From: Ampullaceana balthica
Taxonomy: Eukaryota > Mollusca > Gastropoda > Lymnaeidae
Direction: 5' to 3'
Length of the DNA: 64,000 bases
Assembly: GCA_944989445.1 (NCBI GenBank)
Contig: CALYLW010000182.1
Span: 1,112,744-1,176,743, forward strand
Shown here one piece after another: positions 21,501 through 27,200 of the stretch. The notes below the pieces were generated by a model, which saw only the letters and a list, made by a program, of their open reading frames with translations, was not told the DNA's origin and did not search any database. A program made the position numbers and the translations under genes. Numbering within the stretch: position 1 is the stretch's first letter; every line of letters begins with the position of its first letter.

Positions 21501-23247
21501 CTTTTCAATCGCGCGAATGCTCTTCACCACAGCCAATTCATAAAAATTATTCACACAAATGATTCGTCGGCTGAAGATATTCTGTACCACACCAGCGTTC
21601 GTTGGTTGTCTCAGGGAGAAACATCTCGCTGTGTTCTGCTGCTACGAAAAGAAATACTGGAATTTTATGCCACTGAAAAACAATGACTGCCCACTGCAGA
21701 ACCAGGCCTTCTTAACATCTCTAGCCTTCCTTGTAGATTTGTTAATTTATATCAACTGCCTGAACGAGTCTCTGCAAGGCAAAGGAACAACAGTTTGCCT
21801 CATGCACAGAAGAGTACAGGATTTCTGTGACAAATGTCGTCTGTTACAAAGTCATATCCAACAGCTCAATCTCTATCATTTCCTGCAACTCACCGCTCTA
21901 ATCGAGAGCCATGCAAATAAGAAAAGATGAATTCCGGCTACGCCCTTTTCAGGCGTCCTCGAAGCGCTGTGTTGAATTCGCAGAACGTTTTCAGGATTTC
22001 GACAAGATCTCAGAAAATTTGAGACTCGTTGCTTCTCCACATTTGGTTTGAGACTGAGAGTGCGCCGTTGGATGTCCAAATGGAACTGATCGAAATAAAA
22101 AATAACGCTCAGCTTGTGAAGAAATTCGAGGACAAAAACGATGTACTGGAGACATGGAAAGTAGCTGTGGAGTATCCCAAGATTCGCGAAATAGCAAGAA
22201 ACACTCTAGTGCTGTTTGGAAACACTTACAGGTGCGAAGCGTCATTTTCACGAATGAAATATCTCAAGAACAAATATCGGACCAGACTGGTTGACACCAA
22301 TCTGGCGTCAGGAATACGACTGATGATCTCTAGCGAGTGCACGGACTTTGCGCGACTCTCAGCAAACATCCAAGAGCAATGCAGCCACTAATTTCTGGAC
22401 TCTGGACTGCTGAGTAACATGGACAGTGTTAGTGAAGCAGCTTATCACATATTCAATTATTGTGTTCTCAGTGTACTAATGCCACTAAAAAATATACTCA
22501 TGCTGTACGTGTGTGACATGATTTTAGGTTTACATGACAATGTTCAATTAAGTAGAAATATAAGTGAATATCGATGGAAATGTTTTTGTTTGTAATTAAG
22601 CACTGTGTTTGCCTACATTACATTATGATTATGTCATTATTATCTCGCATTCACTATTACGAGAGGTAAACTCTTGATATTTACCGTTTCGTTTTTCAGT
22701 GAAAAATTTTTGGCGGCCGTGGCAAAAGTAATTTTTTTTATGCGGCCGTCAATAGCCCAAAGGTTGCGCACCCCTGAGTTAGACTCTAGACACCCGTTGG
22801 CGTTGGGCTCACAATCACACTAACTACACTAACACTATGATTCATAGTTCTAGATAGTAGTTAGTAATGAACATAGTAGGTACATTTACATAGATAAAGT
22901 AAGAAGAGTGGGTATGGCCATGGCTAGGTGACAGTGTCCACTACAAAATCAAATTTTGAAAGTTTTTAAAAATAAAACCATTAATTAGCCTAATAAATTT
23001 AAAAAACAAATTCTAATCTTGGCCCGCCTTACTTGTCACGAATAACAGTTTGCAGCTCCCGTACTCCTTCTGTTGCTCGTAATTTGATAAAATTGGGACC
23101 GAAGTTGTATTCGTCCAGATCCATATTTTCTGCGTCATTACTTGACATTTTAGAATCATCTATTGTTTTAGTCAAAGGAATGACATCCGGCTCCATTGTT
23201 TGTAAACAAACAGTTTTCTGTCTCTCTTCCTCGTGGTGCTCCGGCAT
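539..23247 (-). CDS. UPRT: Uracil phosphoribosyltransferase homologue, seven exons
   Basis: Exons (minus strand): 23247-23033, 8840-8798, 8565-8496, 8182-8120, 7374-7213, 5496-5398, 645-539. All introns are GT-AG, phases match at every junction, and the total is 759 nt (252 codons plus stop). The first ATG follows an in-frame stop. The product matches the animal UPRT family: RELQTVIRDK (residues 63-72), FYADRLIRLIVEEGLNKLPY across exons 2-3, GNCGVSIVRSGEAMEQ across exons 4-5, RIGKILIQSDED in exon 5, and a C-terminal THFGQKYFGTE. The family fold binds PRPP and uracil for pyrimidine salvage in the cytosol/nucleus. The PRPP loop reads MYPIMCTGNT (residues 180-189). As in human UPRT, Tyr stands where microbial enzymes have Asp and Asn where they have Gly, so catalysis is uncertain. 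The human protein has a longer N terminus. Intron 1 is 14.2 kb and full of transposons. The gene starts about 1 kb from the divergent TMEM216-like gene. Identification is from remembered family sequence, not a search. Confidence 0.93.
646..962. other. UPRT intron 6, proximal part
   Basis: AT-rich intron without coding sequence. Its right end (918-952) repeats the exon 6/intron 6 junction found at 5367-5400, with four mismatches in about 34 bp. See the finding on the split junction duplication. Confidence 0.6.
963..2566 (-). repeat. 3' LTR of the gypsy element, split by a DNA transposon
   Basis: It pairs with 4474-5367: shared stretches include TGTAATAGAACTTATGGCGT at the start, and CGCATGCTCATACAATGTAA near the end. 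Without the insert at 1183-2443 this LTR is about 340 bp. It lacks the long 37-bp array of its partner but has its own short duplications (a 33-bp one at about 976-1040 and a 28-bp one at about 1095-1150). Confidence 0.83.
1183..2443. mobile_element. 1.26-kb non-autonomous DNA transposon in the LTR
   Basis: The terminal inverted repeat CAGGCCTGCCAACC is present at both ends. The insert interrupts the left LTR at CCTTACATT/CATTTAT, where the other LTR is continuous. The flanking duplication is imperfect (CATTAA versus CATTTAT). The right end goes on with CCCGATTTTTTCGGG-type palindromic sequence. A 122-codon frame at 1597-1965 (minus) resembles nothing I know. The superfamily is not assigned. 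Confidence 0.7.
2692..3000. repeat. 99-bp tandem repeat, three copies
   Basis: The unit starts CATAGATTTATGTCTCTTTA and ends in CTAGGTGATGACC. The rightmost copy encodes the end of the integrase reading frame, so the array extends the 3' end of pol towards the polypurine tract. The copies are almost identical, pointing to recent duplication. Confidence 0.88.
2916..3318 (-). pseudogene. Integrase C-terminal remnant
   Basis: The frame gives KGLWQPAVVV, then PRSYIVKTNDGVTYPRNNNM, the usual C-terminal tail of gypsy integrases that ends in an LR motif. The zinc-binding and DDE core parts are absent. The frame differs from the protease frame and joins it near 3320. The stop is at 2918-2916. Confidence 0.75.
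3319..3580 (-). pseudogene. Retropepsin-like protease segment
   Basis: The catalytic DTG appears in LDTGTQVNILP, followed about 65 residues later by the LGLQACQQLNLI block, as in aspartic proteases of Ty3/gypsy elements. The open frame then runs out of register into integrase sequence near 3320, which marks the left side of the internal deletion that removed reverse transcriptase and RNase H. Confidence 0.78.
3590..4429 (-). pseudogene. Degenerate gag of the gypsy element
   Basis: Two overlapping frames (4429-4112, then 4226-3843) together cover a Ty3/gypsy capsid-like region with the typical TLLHVIGHEAVEVYNTF and GESFDNFMTDLKLKAKSCEF blocks, so a frameshift lies near 4160. A third frame, downstream to about 3680, holds a nucleocapsid zinc-knuckle pair. 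The first knuckle is complete as C-x2-C-x3-H-x4-C. In the second the last cysteine position is a phenylalanine. The gene is therefore broken twice over. Gag would form the retrotransposon particle. Confidence 0.8.
4474..5367 (-). repeat. 5' LTR of the gypsy element with internal array
   Basis: It matches the other LTR at both ends. A segment carrying the LTR edge and the adjoining primer-binding site (TCTGACACCAT...) is duplicated within 4474-4600. The middle is inflated by a 37-bp tandem repeat, which makes this LTR longer than its partner despite having no inserted transposon. Confidence 0.83.
4688..5281. repeat. 37-bp minisatellite inside the LTR, about 16 copies
   Basis: The unit contains TTATAGCCAGCCATCCCCTC and TTCACAACCTTACAA. 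Copies are nearly identical, differing mainly at CAACC/CGACC and TAGCC/TACCC. The partner LTR retains only a remnant of this region, so the expansion arose after insertion or in the donor copy's 5' LTR alone. Confidence 0.9.
5625..6803 (+). mobile_element. Non-autonomous hAT element, copy A
   Basis: The ends are TAGGGGTCTACCGATAT and ATCGGCAGACCCCTA, flanked by the perfect 8-bp target duplication TTAAATAC (5617-5624 and 6804-6811), which is the hAT signature. It lies in UPRT intron 5. Terminal sequence containing AATATCGGCAAAAATGCATA and a terminus-like ATCGGTAGACCCC is repeated about four times between 6330 and the right end, each copy separated by about 150 bp. There is no convincing transposase. 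It shares its whole middle with copy B at 17337-18555, in the opposite orientation. Confidence 0.88.
6826..7200. repeat. 38-bp minisatellite derived from UPRT exon 5 junction
   Basis: Ten copies of a unit containing TGACACATGATTGGGTACAT, of which some carry an extra ACT. Copies 2-7 alternate as pairs (TATACTGAC and TATATTGAC). The array abuts the real exon 5 donor. Exon 5 positions 7201-7238 are the same 38 bp with a few substitutions, so the exon end with its GT donor is the evident parent. Confidence 0.9.
7555..7622. repeat. 27-bp repeat, about 2.5 copies
   Basis: AAATATTGAATACAACTGTT is repeated in UPRT intron 4. The rest of this intron shows no other structure until the exon 4 junction array. 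Confidence 0.7.
7886..8120. repeat. Tandem copies of the UPRT exon 4 donor junction
   Basis: The real exon 4 ends at 8120 with AGAAGTG|GTAAGT. Adjacent copies of this exon end follow at 8092 (28-bp step, identical donor) and 8064 (28-bp step, donor GTAATT). Three more follow at roughly 58-bp steps (about 8006, 7949 and 7892). The 58-bp units encode CVASIVRSG in the frame where the exon encodes CGVSIVRSG, so coding sequence was copied along with the donor. Confidence 0.9.
8271..8448. mobile_element. 178-bp hAT-type MITE
   Basis: The ends CAATGTTCCCTTTAAG and CTTAGAGGGAACATTG form the terminal inverted repeat. It is flanked by GTAACTAA (8263-8270) and GTAACTAG (8449-8456), an 8-bp target duplication with one mismatch. 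It lies in UPRT intron 3, 47 bp from the exon 3 donor. Confidence 0.82.
8957..9106. repeat. 76-bp tandem duplication
   Basis: Two copies containing TAGTCTGTAGGACTTATGAT and CAGTCAATCTTATTTTCTGA, differing at two or three bases. They lie in UPRT intron 1 near exon 2. Confidence 0.85.
9107..10254. other. UPRT intron 1, no gene seen
   Basis: Non-coding. It contains a C9 run at about 9147 and an inverted repeat at 9308-9319 and 9348-9359 (GTTAACTGGTCC / GGACCGGTTAAC) that could form a hairpin with a 28-base loop. It also has a short stretch (about 9373-9400) resembling the MITE at 8271-8448 (GAATTACTGCGCAGC). Confidence 0.5.
10255..10450 (-). mobile_element. tRNA-derived SINE
   Basis: On the minus strand an A-box-like TGGTCTGAGCG is followed about 30 bases later by a B-box-like GGATCGAATCCCAGT, the layout of a pol III promoter in a tRNA-derived head. 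An unrelated body follows. It is not a functional tRNA: no cloverleaf with paired acceptor arm can be drawn. Boundaries are approximate. Confidence 0.5.
10519..14452 (-). mobile_element. Autonomous hAT transposon, apparently intact
   Basis: The terminal inverted repeat CAGGGTGTCCACC is perfect at both ends. It is flanked by the 5-bp duplication ATAAT (10514-10518 and 14453-14457). Subterminal repeats face inward at both ends: CGACAAGTAAAAG on the left, and repeated ATCCGAC blocks on the right at 14295-14430. These are the arrays expected for hAT transposase binding. It carries a single complete transposase frame. The 5-bp target duplication suggests the hAT5-type branch, which is inference. 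It is inserted in UPRT intron 1 opposite no coding sequence and in the same orientation as UPRT. Confidence 0.88.
10936..13311 (-). CDS. hAT-superfamily transposase, full-length single frame
   Basis: The frame has 791 codons without interruption. Met14 (MGKCYFNSDWLKD, base 13272) is the more likely start because the first 13 residues look like untranslated leader. A BED-like zinc finger occupies residues 45-71 (C45-x2-C48, H65, H71). Candidate catalytic residues are D202 in FDESHN, D267 in SMDGPN and E636 in NADVERGFS. A CGLH motif (297-300) sits where hAT enzymes have their conserved C-x2-H. Residues 620-665 are the hAT C-terminal dimerisation block. The tail (695-790) is a Lys/Glu-rich coiled region that may serve nuclear localisation. 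It would cut and paste the surrounding element. No frameshift or stop is present, so activity is possible, but expression cannot be judged here. Confidence 0.88.
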   Translation of the reverse strand: MYTITKNTINPINMGKCYFNSDWLKDTSYSEWLEQLSENREKFKCKYCGQAYLIGSSGIKALNTHMSSQKHMRASASHRGSSSMLSFATKSTPPSSLNQTATSTTSNPTSTTTKQPTLKVADTLKAEVRWTMHLVSSHSSARSSDDIGSIFQQMFPDSDIAKQFTCGRTKVGYLATFGIAPAIRDAILDSLRDSVTYVIMFDESHNADLGKKQLDVHVRFIDSEGMVRSKYIDSYFLGHASANDIMIHLRSFIEKAGSQKILQLSMDGPNVNWKVFKTLCKEMEDDNGMSLINIGSCGLHTVHNSFKKGVEDSGWGVEDVLKSLYYLFKESPARREDFFKVTEASKLPLKFCGHRWLENVPAAERALQIWPAILRYLSAVKKGTVNKPGCKSFLTLVDKEGDYLFKAKLHTFIFVAKIAKPFLEKFQADAPLSPFLGADLFAMTKRLYSLILTPEYVMTVTKASHLKIPKDLPSNAFKREADFSLGHQAEVILKELKEAGKVSELKLKDFRQNFLKFIKGMVNKILSKSPLKYDIVSFIQCLDPTVITLEPIKAKKLFKKVTEHLSLTKWIQGDEVDQVLYDFETLVDRLSQSTVRYNGERLDEFFIEHGQLDSSPALKKVIQMVLLLSHGNADVERGFSTNKEATVENLLEESLVAKRLICQYVKDNGPLAEIPINKKMLDYSSKAHKTYIDAIDKKKKDKEESEQTGKRKRKAEEITDMKAKKRKIELDIDLLIKSADEIIEKAVKETGKDVHASIVKSLAFKSDATKKKEEVKALAALINEREAELKL
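14458..15252. other. UPRT intron 1, no gene seen
   Basis: Non-coding intron between two hAT insertions. Short frames at 14544-14834 on both strands resemble nothing I can name. Confidence 0.45.
15554..17127. mobile_element. Harbinger-like non-autonomous element
   Basis: The ends are GGGGCCGTCCATAAATGACG and its complement-like CGTCATTTATGGACAGCCCC. It is flanked by TAA on each side (15551-15553 and 17128-17130), the 3-bp target duplication of PIF/Harbinger elements. Subterminal C-rich blocks with GTCACGCGTCGTCACAA-type motifs occur at both ends. There is no transposase. Superfamily assignment rests on the 3-bp duplication only. Confidence 0.65.
17337..18555 (-). mobile_element. Non-autonomous hAT element, copy B
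   Basis: The ends are TAGGGGTCTACCGATAT and ATATCGGTAGACCCCTA, flanked by a perfect GGCCTGTG duplication (17329-17336 and 18556-18563). It is homologous to copy A (5625-6803) over its length but inverted, including the GAGCAATTACGTGAACATAA and CAGTATTTCTGAGTATACGA stretches. It sits inside the dead hAT upstream of its transposase start. Confidence 0.88.
18869..20693 (-). mobile_element. 5'-truncated LINE of the I/Jockey group
   Basis: It is inserted in the dead hAT transposase and flanked by the 12-bp duplication TGGCGATGTTGT (18857-18868 and 20694-20705). It is on the minus strand. The 3' end is a short GAAGAAGAAG tail and the 5' end is truncated within reverse transcriptase. The 5' truncation, simple-repeat tail and long target duplication are typical of target-primed reverse transcription. 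Confidence 0.88.
18908..20692 (-). pseudogene. LINE pol fragment: reverse transcriptase end plus RNase H
   Basis: The open frame begins at the truncation with GVPQGGVLSPTLFL (reverse transcriptase motif 4) and continues into the catalytic YADD. The thumb and connection region follow. RNase H follows with D302 (YTDGSS), E342 (AERKALEL), D369 (LTDAKT) and the IPGH...GNDTADSLAK block (numbering from the Met of MYADD, base 20593). The end carries a zinc-knuckle-like CPCG...H...C. The N-terminal endonuclease and the first half of reverse transcriptase are missing. The remaining frame has no stops, so the insertion is relatively young. Confidence 0.88.
22785..23032. other. UPRT intron 1, exon 1-proximal end
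   Basis: Non-coding. The exon 1 donor is GTAAGG at 23032-23027. No element is recognised. Confidence 0.5.
23033..23247 (-). CDS. UPRT: UPRT exon 1 (start codon exon)
   Basis: This exon encodes residues 1-71 plus two bases of Lys72. The ATG is the first after an in-frame TAA on the upstream side. The N-terminal half is acidic and poorly conserved. The tail GVRELQTVIRDK is the part that aligns with other UPRT proteins. The donor reads GACAA|GTAAGG, and the two leftover bases join the single G that opens exon 2, 14.2 kb away. Confidence 0.88.
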
Positions 23248-24227
23248 GACTCTTTTTCTTGAAACGTATTATTAAAAAAAATTGTCAAATGTTGTTTTTC
23301 TGGTCTTGCATCTCACCCTTGTTAGACCAAAGTTAATTTTAGTAAATTTGTAATGTAGATTTTAAAAATATAACCACATCAATCATTATGATGAATAAAA
23401 AATGGAATGTTCCTGTTTTGTTTTTGTAAAATAATGTCAAATATTGAAATATACTTTTAAGCTGAAAAAATAAATCAAAGACGTCGGAGCAAGTATAAGA
23501 AGTATATTTAGGCCTACTCTGAAAAGCAAACTTTAAATTTTGATCACGGAAGAGATTCATTCAATAAAATTTTCGTCAATATATCTTTTTGTCTAATATA
23601 TAGTACCAGTAATAAAATCAAAGGTATCTATATGCATTTTATCGGTTGAATGTTTGAGGAGAATCATAGAATATATATGTTGAACATTATTATAATAGGC
23701 AGTGGGGAAGATAAAGCAGCTAAGATAAAGTGCGTAATAAAATCTGTTAAAGCATTTTAAAACTAAAAATAAACGCCAAACTGGCCCCCTAACGTGATGA
23801 CAAAAACAGACCGAACATTTAAATGTCAACAACATTTGACATAAAAAAGCGAAATTATAAATTATAAGAAAATTCATTTTTGTGAACATATGGGCAGAAT
23901 TTGTAATAAATACAAAAAGTGATCTAAAGAACGATTTACTAAATATCGGATGGGGATTATTAAATGCATACAAAAATAATCCCCCGCGGAATATAATTTC
24001 AATGCAGCAGCACAAGCAAGAACGAGCTTACTTATTTAAATATTAGTTATTCGCACAGCTCTTCGAGTAATAGTTTAATAGATTTTTAAATAATTATTTG
24101 TAAATATTCTTTATATGATTGGAACGCTGTCATTTGATGTGGCAATTATAAGATAATAAATATAATATAAGTAAATCAGCTAAGTTGATTGCACATTTCA
24201 TCGCTTCACGACCATAAGAGCGTCAAA
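23248..24227. promoter_or_regulatory. Shared upstream region of UPRT and the TMEM216-like gene
   Basis: 980 bp separate the two start codons, which face away from each other. The stretch is AT-rich with no CpG island or clear TATA box that I can defend. A 140-codon frame on the minus strand (23593-24015) looks accidental: it is rich in Phe, Leu and Cys with no family resemblance. A bidirectional promoter is inference from geometry. Confidence 0.45.
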
Positions 24228-27200
24228 ATGGCCGACGGACAAGCACAGACGGCGACTTCCACCAGTCAACAAGTTAGAAAAGGTTAAATATTTTACACAT
24301 TCTAGTACATTAAAATTGAATTATATTTTACCAGATTTTATATTCTAATAATGGAAAATTTTAAAAGTCATCCACAACTAATTTACGTTGCAATTAATTC
24401 AACTATAAATAAGGTAAAGACTAAAGATACCAAGACTAGACTAAGACTATTAAAAATAAATTATCAATAGTTTTAAATAGTATTAAGTTAACTAAAATAT
24501 GATCAACTTCATCGCTGTCACCAATAAATTTCACTAAGACAGTGACTGATAAACAGCGTTACCTTAAATTTTATGCCTATTTTAAAGAATAAGACTTACC
24601 ATGGATTTATGAATGGGTGTTGACACACAAATTCTGCATTAATTGGCATTATTCAGAAAATATGACATTCATTGACATACAGTTCATACAGTATTGGACT
24701 GAGAAAAAGCTATCGAATAGAATGCAAGATACACAAATTAATTGTATGATTAAAACAATAAATGTAAAGATTTATTAAAGCATTAAATGTATGAGTATGA
24801 GTAAACATTTTTGCATTTGCATTAAACATTACCACTAAATAAACACAATTATTTAAAATATAATTACATTATTCATTATATATTACCTACTTTACCATGG
24901 AACACCAATTAATTAGAGAAAAAAACAACAGAGAATCGAAAAGAAGAAAGATGAGCACAAGAACTTAGCAAAAACACGGGATAGAAGAAGAGGAGGAAAT
25001 TAATAATAATAATTTGTGAACTTAGCCTACATTGTGCAATAGCCCTACTAGCAGCTGGGCTGATCATGCTTTACATAAAATTAGTAACAAAACAATAAAC
25101 CTATACTTGAAAAAGATTTAACAGTTACGTATAATTGTGACCTTGGTTCAAACCATAAGTTAAGATCACTGGTTTTTAAGGACTAGTTAACTGTTCATTG
25201 GGAATTGCGAGTTTTTTTTTAGTTCTCAGAACCCACAAGAGAATTTTAAAAATGTACCTGGTTTTCCCTTGTCAATAACATTTATATAAAATACCCATAT
25301 TATTGAGTGAATTTAAAGTAGTGCTCATTATTCACTTCATTCAGAGCTGATATAAAGAATACTGGAGAATTATATAATTTAGTTTATTTGTTAGATCACT
25401 CTTATTTTCAACTGTTTTCAATGTTACAACTATTTAAGTTTTACCCCATTATTTGTTAGACTGATTTTAAAAAGGGCTTTTGATACAGACATCCATTAAA
25501 TCTAACTTGATATGAACAATTGTTAAAGTTAAATTTTACTATGTTTATGTCATTTATGAAGTCAATTCTTGGTTGATGTGTACTTGAATTATTTTTTATA
25601 CTTTGCAGCAAAGTTACAAAAAAAATTCTTGTTGTTTACGTTTGTTAGCTGAGGAAGGCTTCTTGTTTCTACATTCATTGTGTTTGGTCATTTTTTCAGG
25701 AATACCCACACCGTGATTCATAGCTTCCTTTTAGTTAACCTGATTGCACTCTCACCCCTTCAGTGTGGTTTAATAAGCTGGATAGTCTGGACTTGTAAAC
25801 ATTATCAGGCAACATATTTTTAGGATAGATCAATAACCCTACAAGTACAGAATATATGAATAACCCTACAAATAAATGAAAGATGGATAACCCTACAAGT
25901 AAAGGATAGATGAATAACCCTACAAGTACAAGAAATCAGTATACCAAGCCAAAAGTCAATGATAAAAGATTAGATTTAAATGCGAAATCAATTTAGCCAA
26001 TACAATATTCTTAAACCAAGAGTAAAAATATAAATAAATAACTTGAATAAAATTGAGGTACCGCCAGCGTAACTCATTCTTTGTATCTGTTTTGTGTTTG
26101 CAAAATTTCAATCATGTACACTTTGTGTTTTTGCAAAATTTCAATCGTGTACACTTTATGTTTTTCAGGTAGAACCCAAGTAGTTGTATCCTTGCCACAA
26201 TATATACTGAGATTAAACTCAAATGGGGAACCTCAAAATAACTGCAAATAATTAAAAATGCTAATTAGTTCCACAGTGTTAAAATTAAAAAATCGATCAA
26301 GTGAATAACACCAAATAATTTTATTAAAATCTCAAGTAATATATGATTTATATTTACATCAAAGTATGCATGCATGTTCCTTAACAAGATGTCAGAGGTC
26401 ATCGTTGCCCTATCAGATCCTTCTGTTCCTAAATGGATGGTACTTTGCCTTTTTTTTTGTTTGTGAAATTCTCCTTTTTGTTTTCAAAGGTATGTATTAT
26501 CCCTACTTGTTTTCATAAGTTCTCAAAACAACAGCTATCCTGTTATGTCAAATTTTTAGGTCACAGTCTTCAATATCTTACTTAAATTATACTTGAGACT
26601 GATCCAAAATTACAAATGAAAGTTTAAAGTATTGATGGAAAAATTTGTTACAATCAGATAATAACACTTGTGTAGATCTCTTACAATTAATGGCTATGTT
26701 CAACCAAGCTCAACCCTTTAACATTGATCATATGTTCAACCAAGCTCAACCCTTTAACATTGATCATTTGGATAAAATATTGACTGACACTGGTTAAATT
26801 CTCAATGTAAAAAGTCAATTTTGTCGCTATACTATAACTTTTAAAAATACACAACGAAATCTTCTCATCTTAAAGTCAAATACATTCAGCATAAATCTTA
26901 TGTTGGTCTGATCTAGGAGAAACCTTGCCATATGCAACAAATGTTCTAGCTGCTGAAGTCATATTGCTCTTTTTGTTGGCTATGGTTGAGGCACTACGAT
27001 TGTTCTTCGGTAAGTTGTTACATATGGAATCATTCATTGGTTAATGTAGGTACACTTCTTATCACTATAAATAATTCAGTTTTATTTATTCACACTAATG
27101 TACAAAGTATCCATTCGAAAATCGGCATCCGGGCAGAATAGCGACTGTCATAATAGCGACTATCAAAACAGCGACTGTCAAAACAGCGACCGTCATAATA

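Larger units (their letters stand above)
18741..22391 (+). pseudogene. Decayed hAT transposase (ZBED5/GTF2IRD2-like)
   Basis: It starts at ATG 18741. The BED-like finger is cut in two: the C-x2-C part (QCLICGDVV) is before the LINE and the histidine part (QHFRRHASH) after it, resuming at 20706 with the reading frame kept across the 12-bp target duplication. Further pieces are 20819-21244, with the first catalytic Asp in LAVDESTEISD; 21310-21686, with TDGA and VRWLSQGE; 21690-21930; and 22029-22391, with the hAT dimerisation block FGNTYRCEASFSRMKYLKNK. At least four frameshifts or stops lie between pieces (near 20868, 21240, 21340 and 21680), so no protein can be made. Relatives of this transposase lineage were domesticated as ZBED5 and GTF2IRD2 in vertebrates. 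That is established for those genes, not for this copy. Confidence 0.85.
15261..22776 (+). mobile_element. Dead hAT transposon carrying three nested insertions
   Basis: The ends are CAGGGGTGCGCAACCT and AGGTTGCGCACCCCTG, flanked by the perfect 8-bp duplication AGTTAGAC (15253-15260 and 22777-22784). GCGGCCGTGG-like subterminal sequence occurs near both ends. It contains a decayed transposase, split by a LINE, plus a Harbinger-like element and hAT copy B. Without the inserts the element is about 2.9 kb. Perfect outer target duplications show the whole nest is intact as an assembly. Confidence 0.88.

Noticed and set aside
15261..22776. Host ZBED5/GTF2IRD2-type gene
   Set aside because: Terminal repeats, exact target duplications and frameshifts show a dead transposon, not a domesticated gene.
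23593..24015. 140-codon frame between UPRT and the TMEM216-like gene
   Set aside because: No family resemblance, AT-driven composition, and it lies in the probable promoter region.
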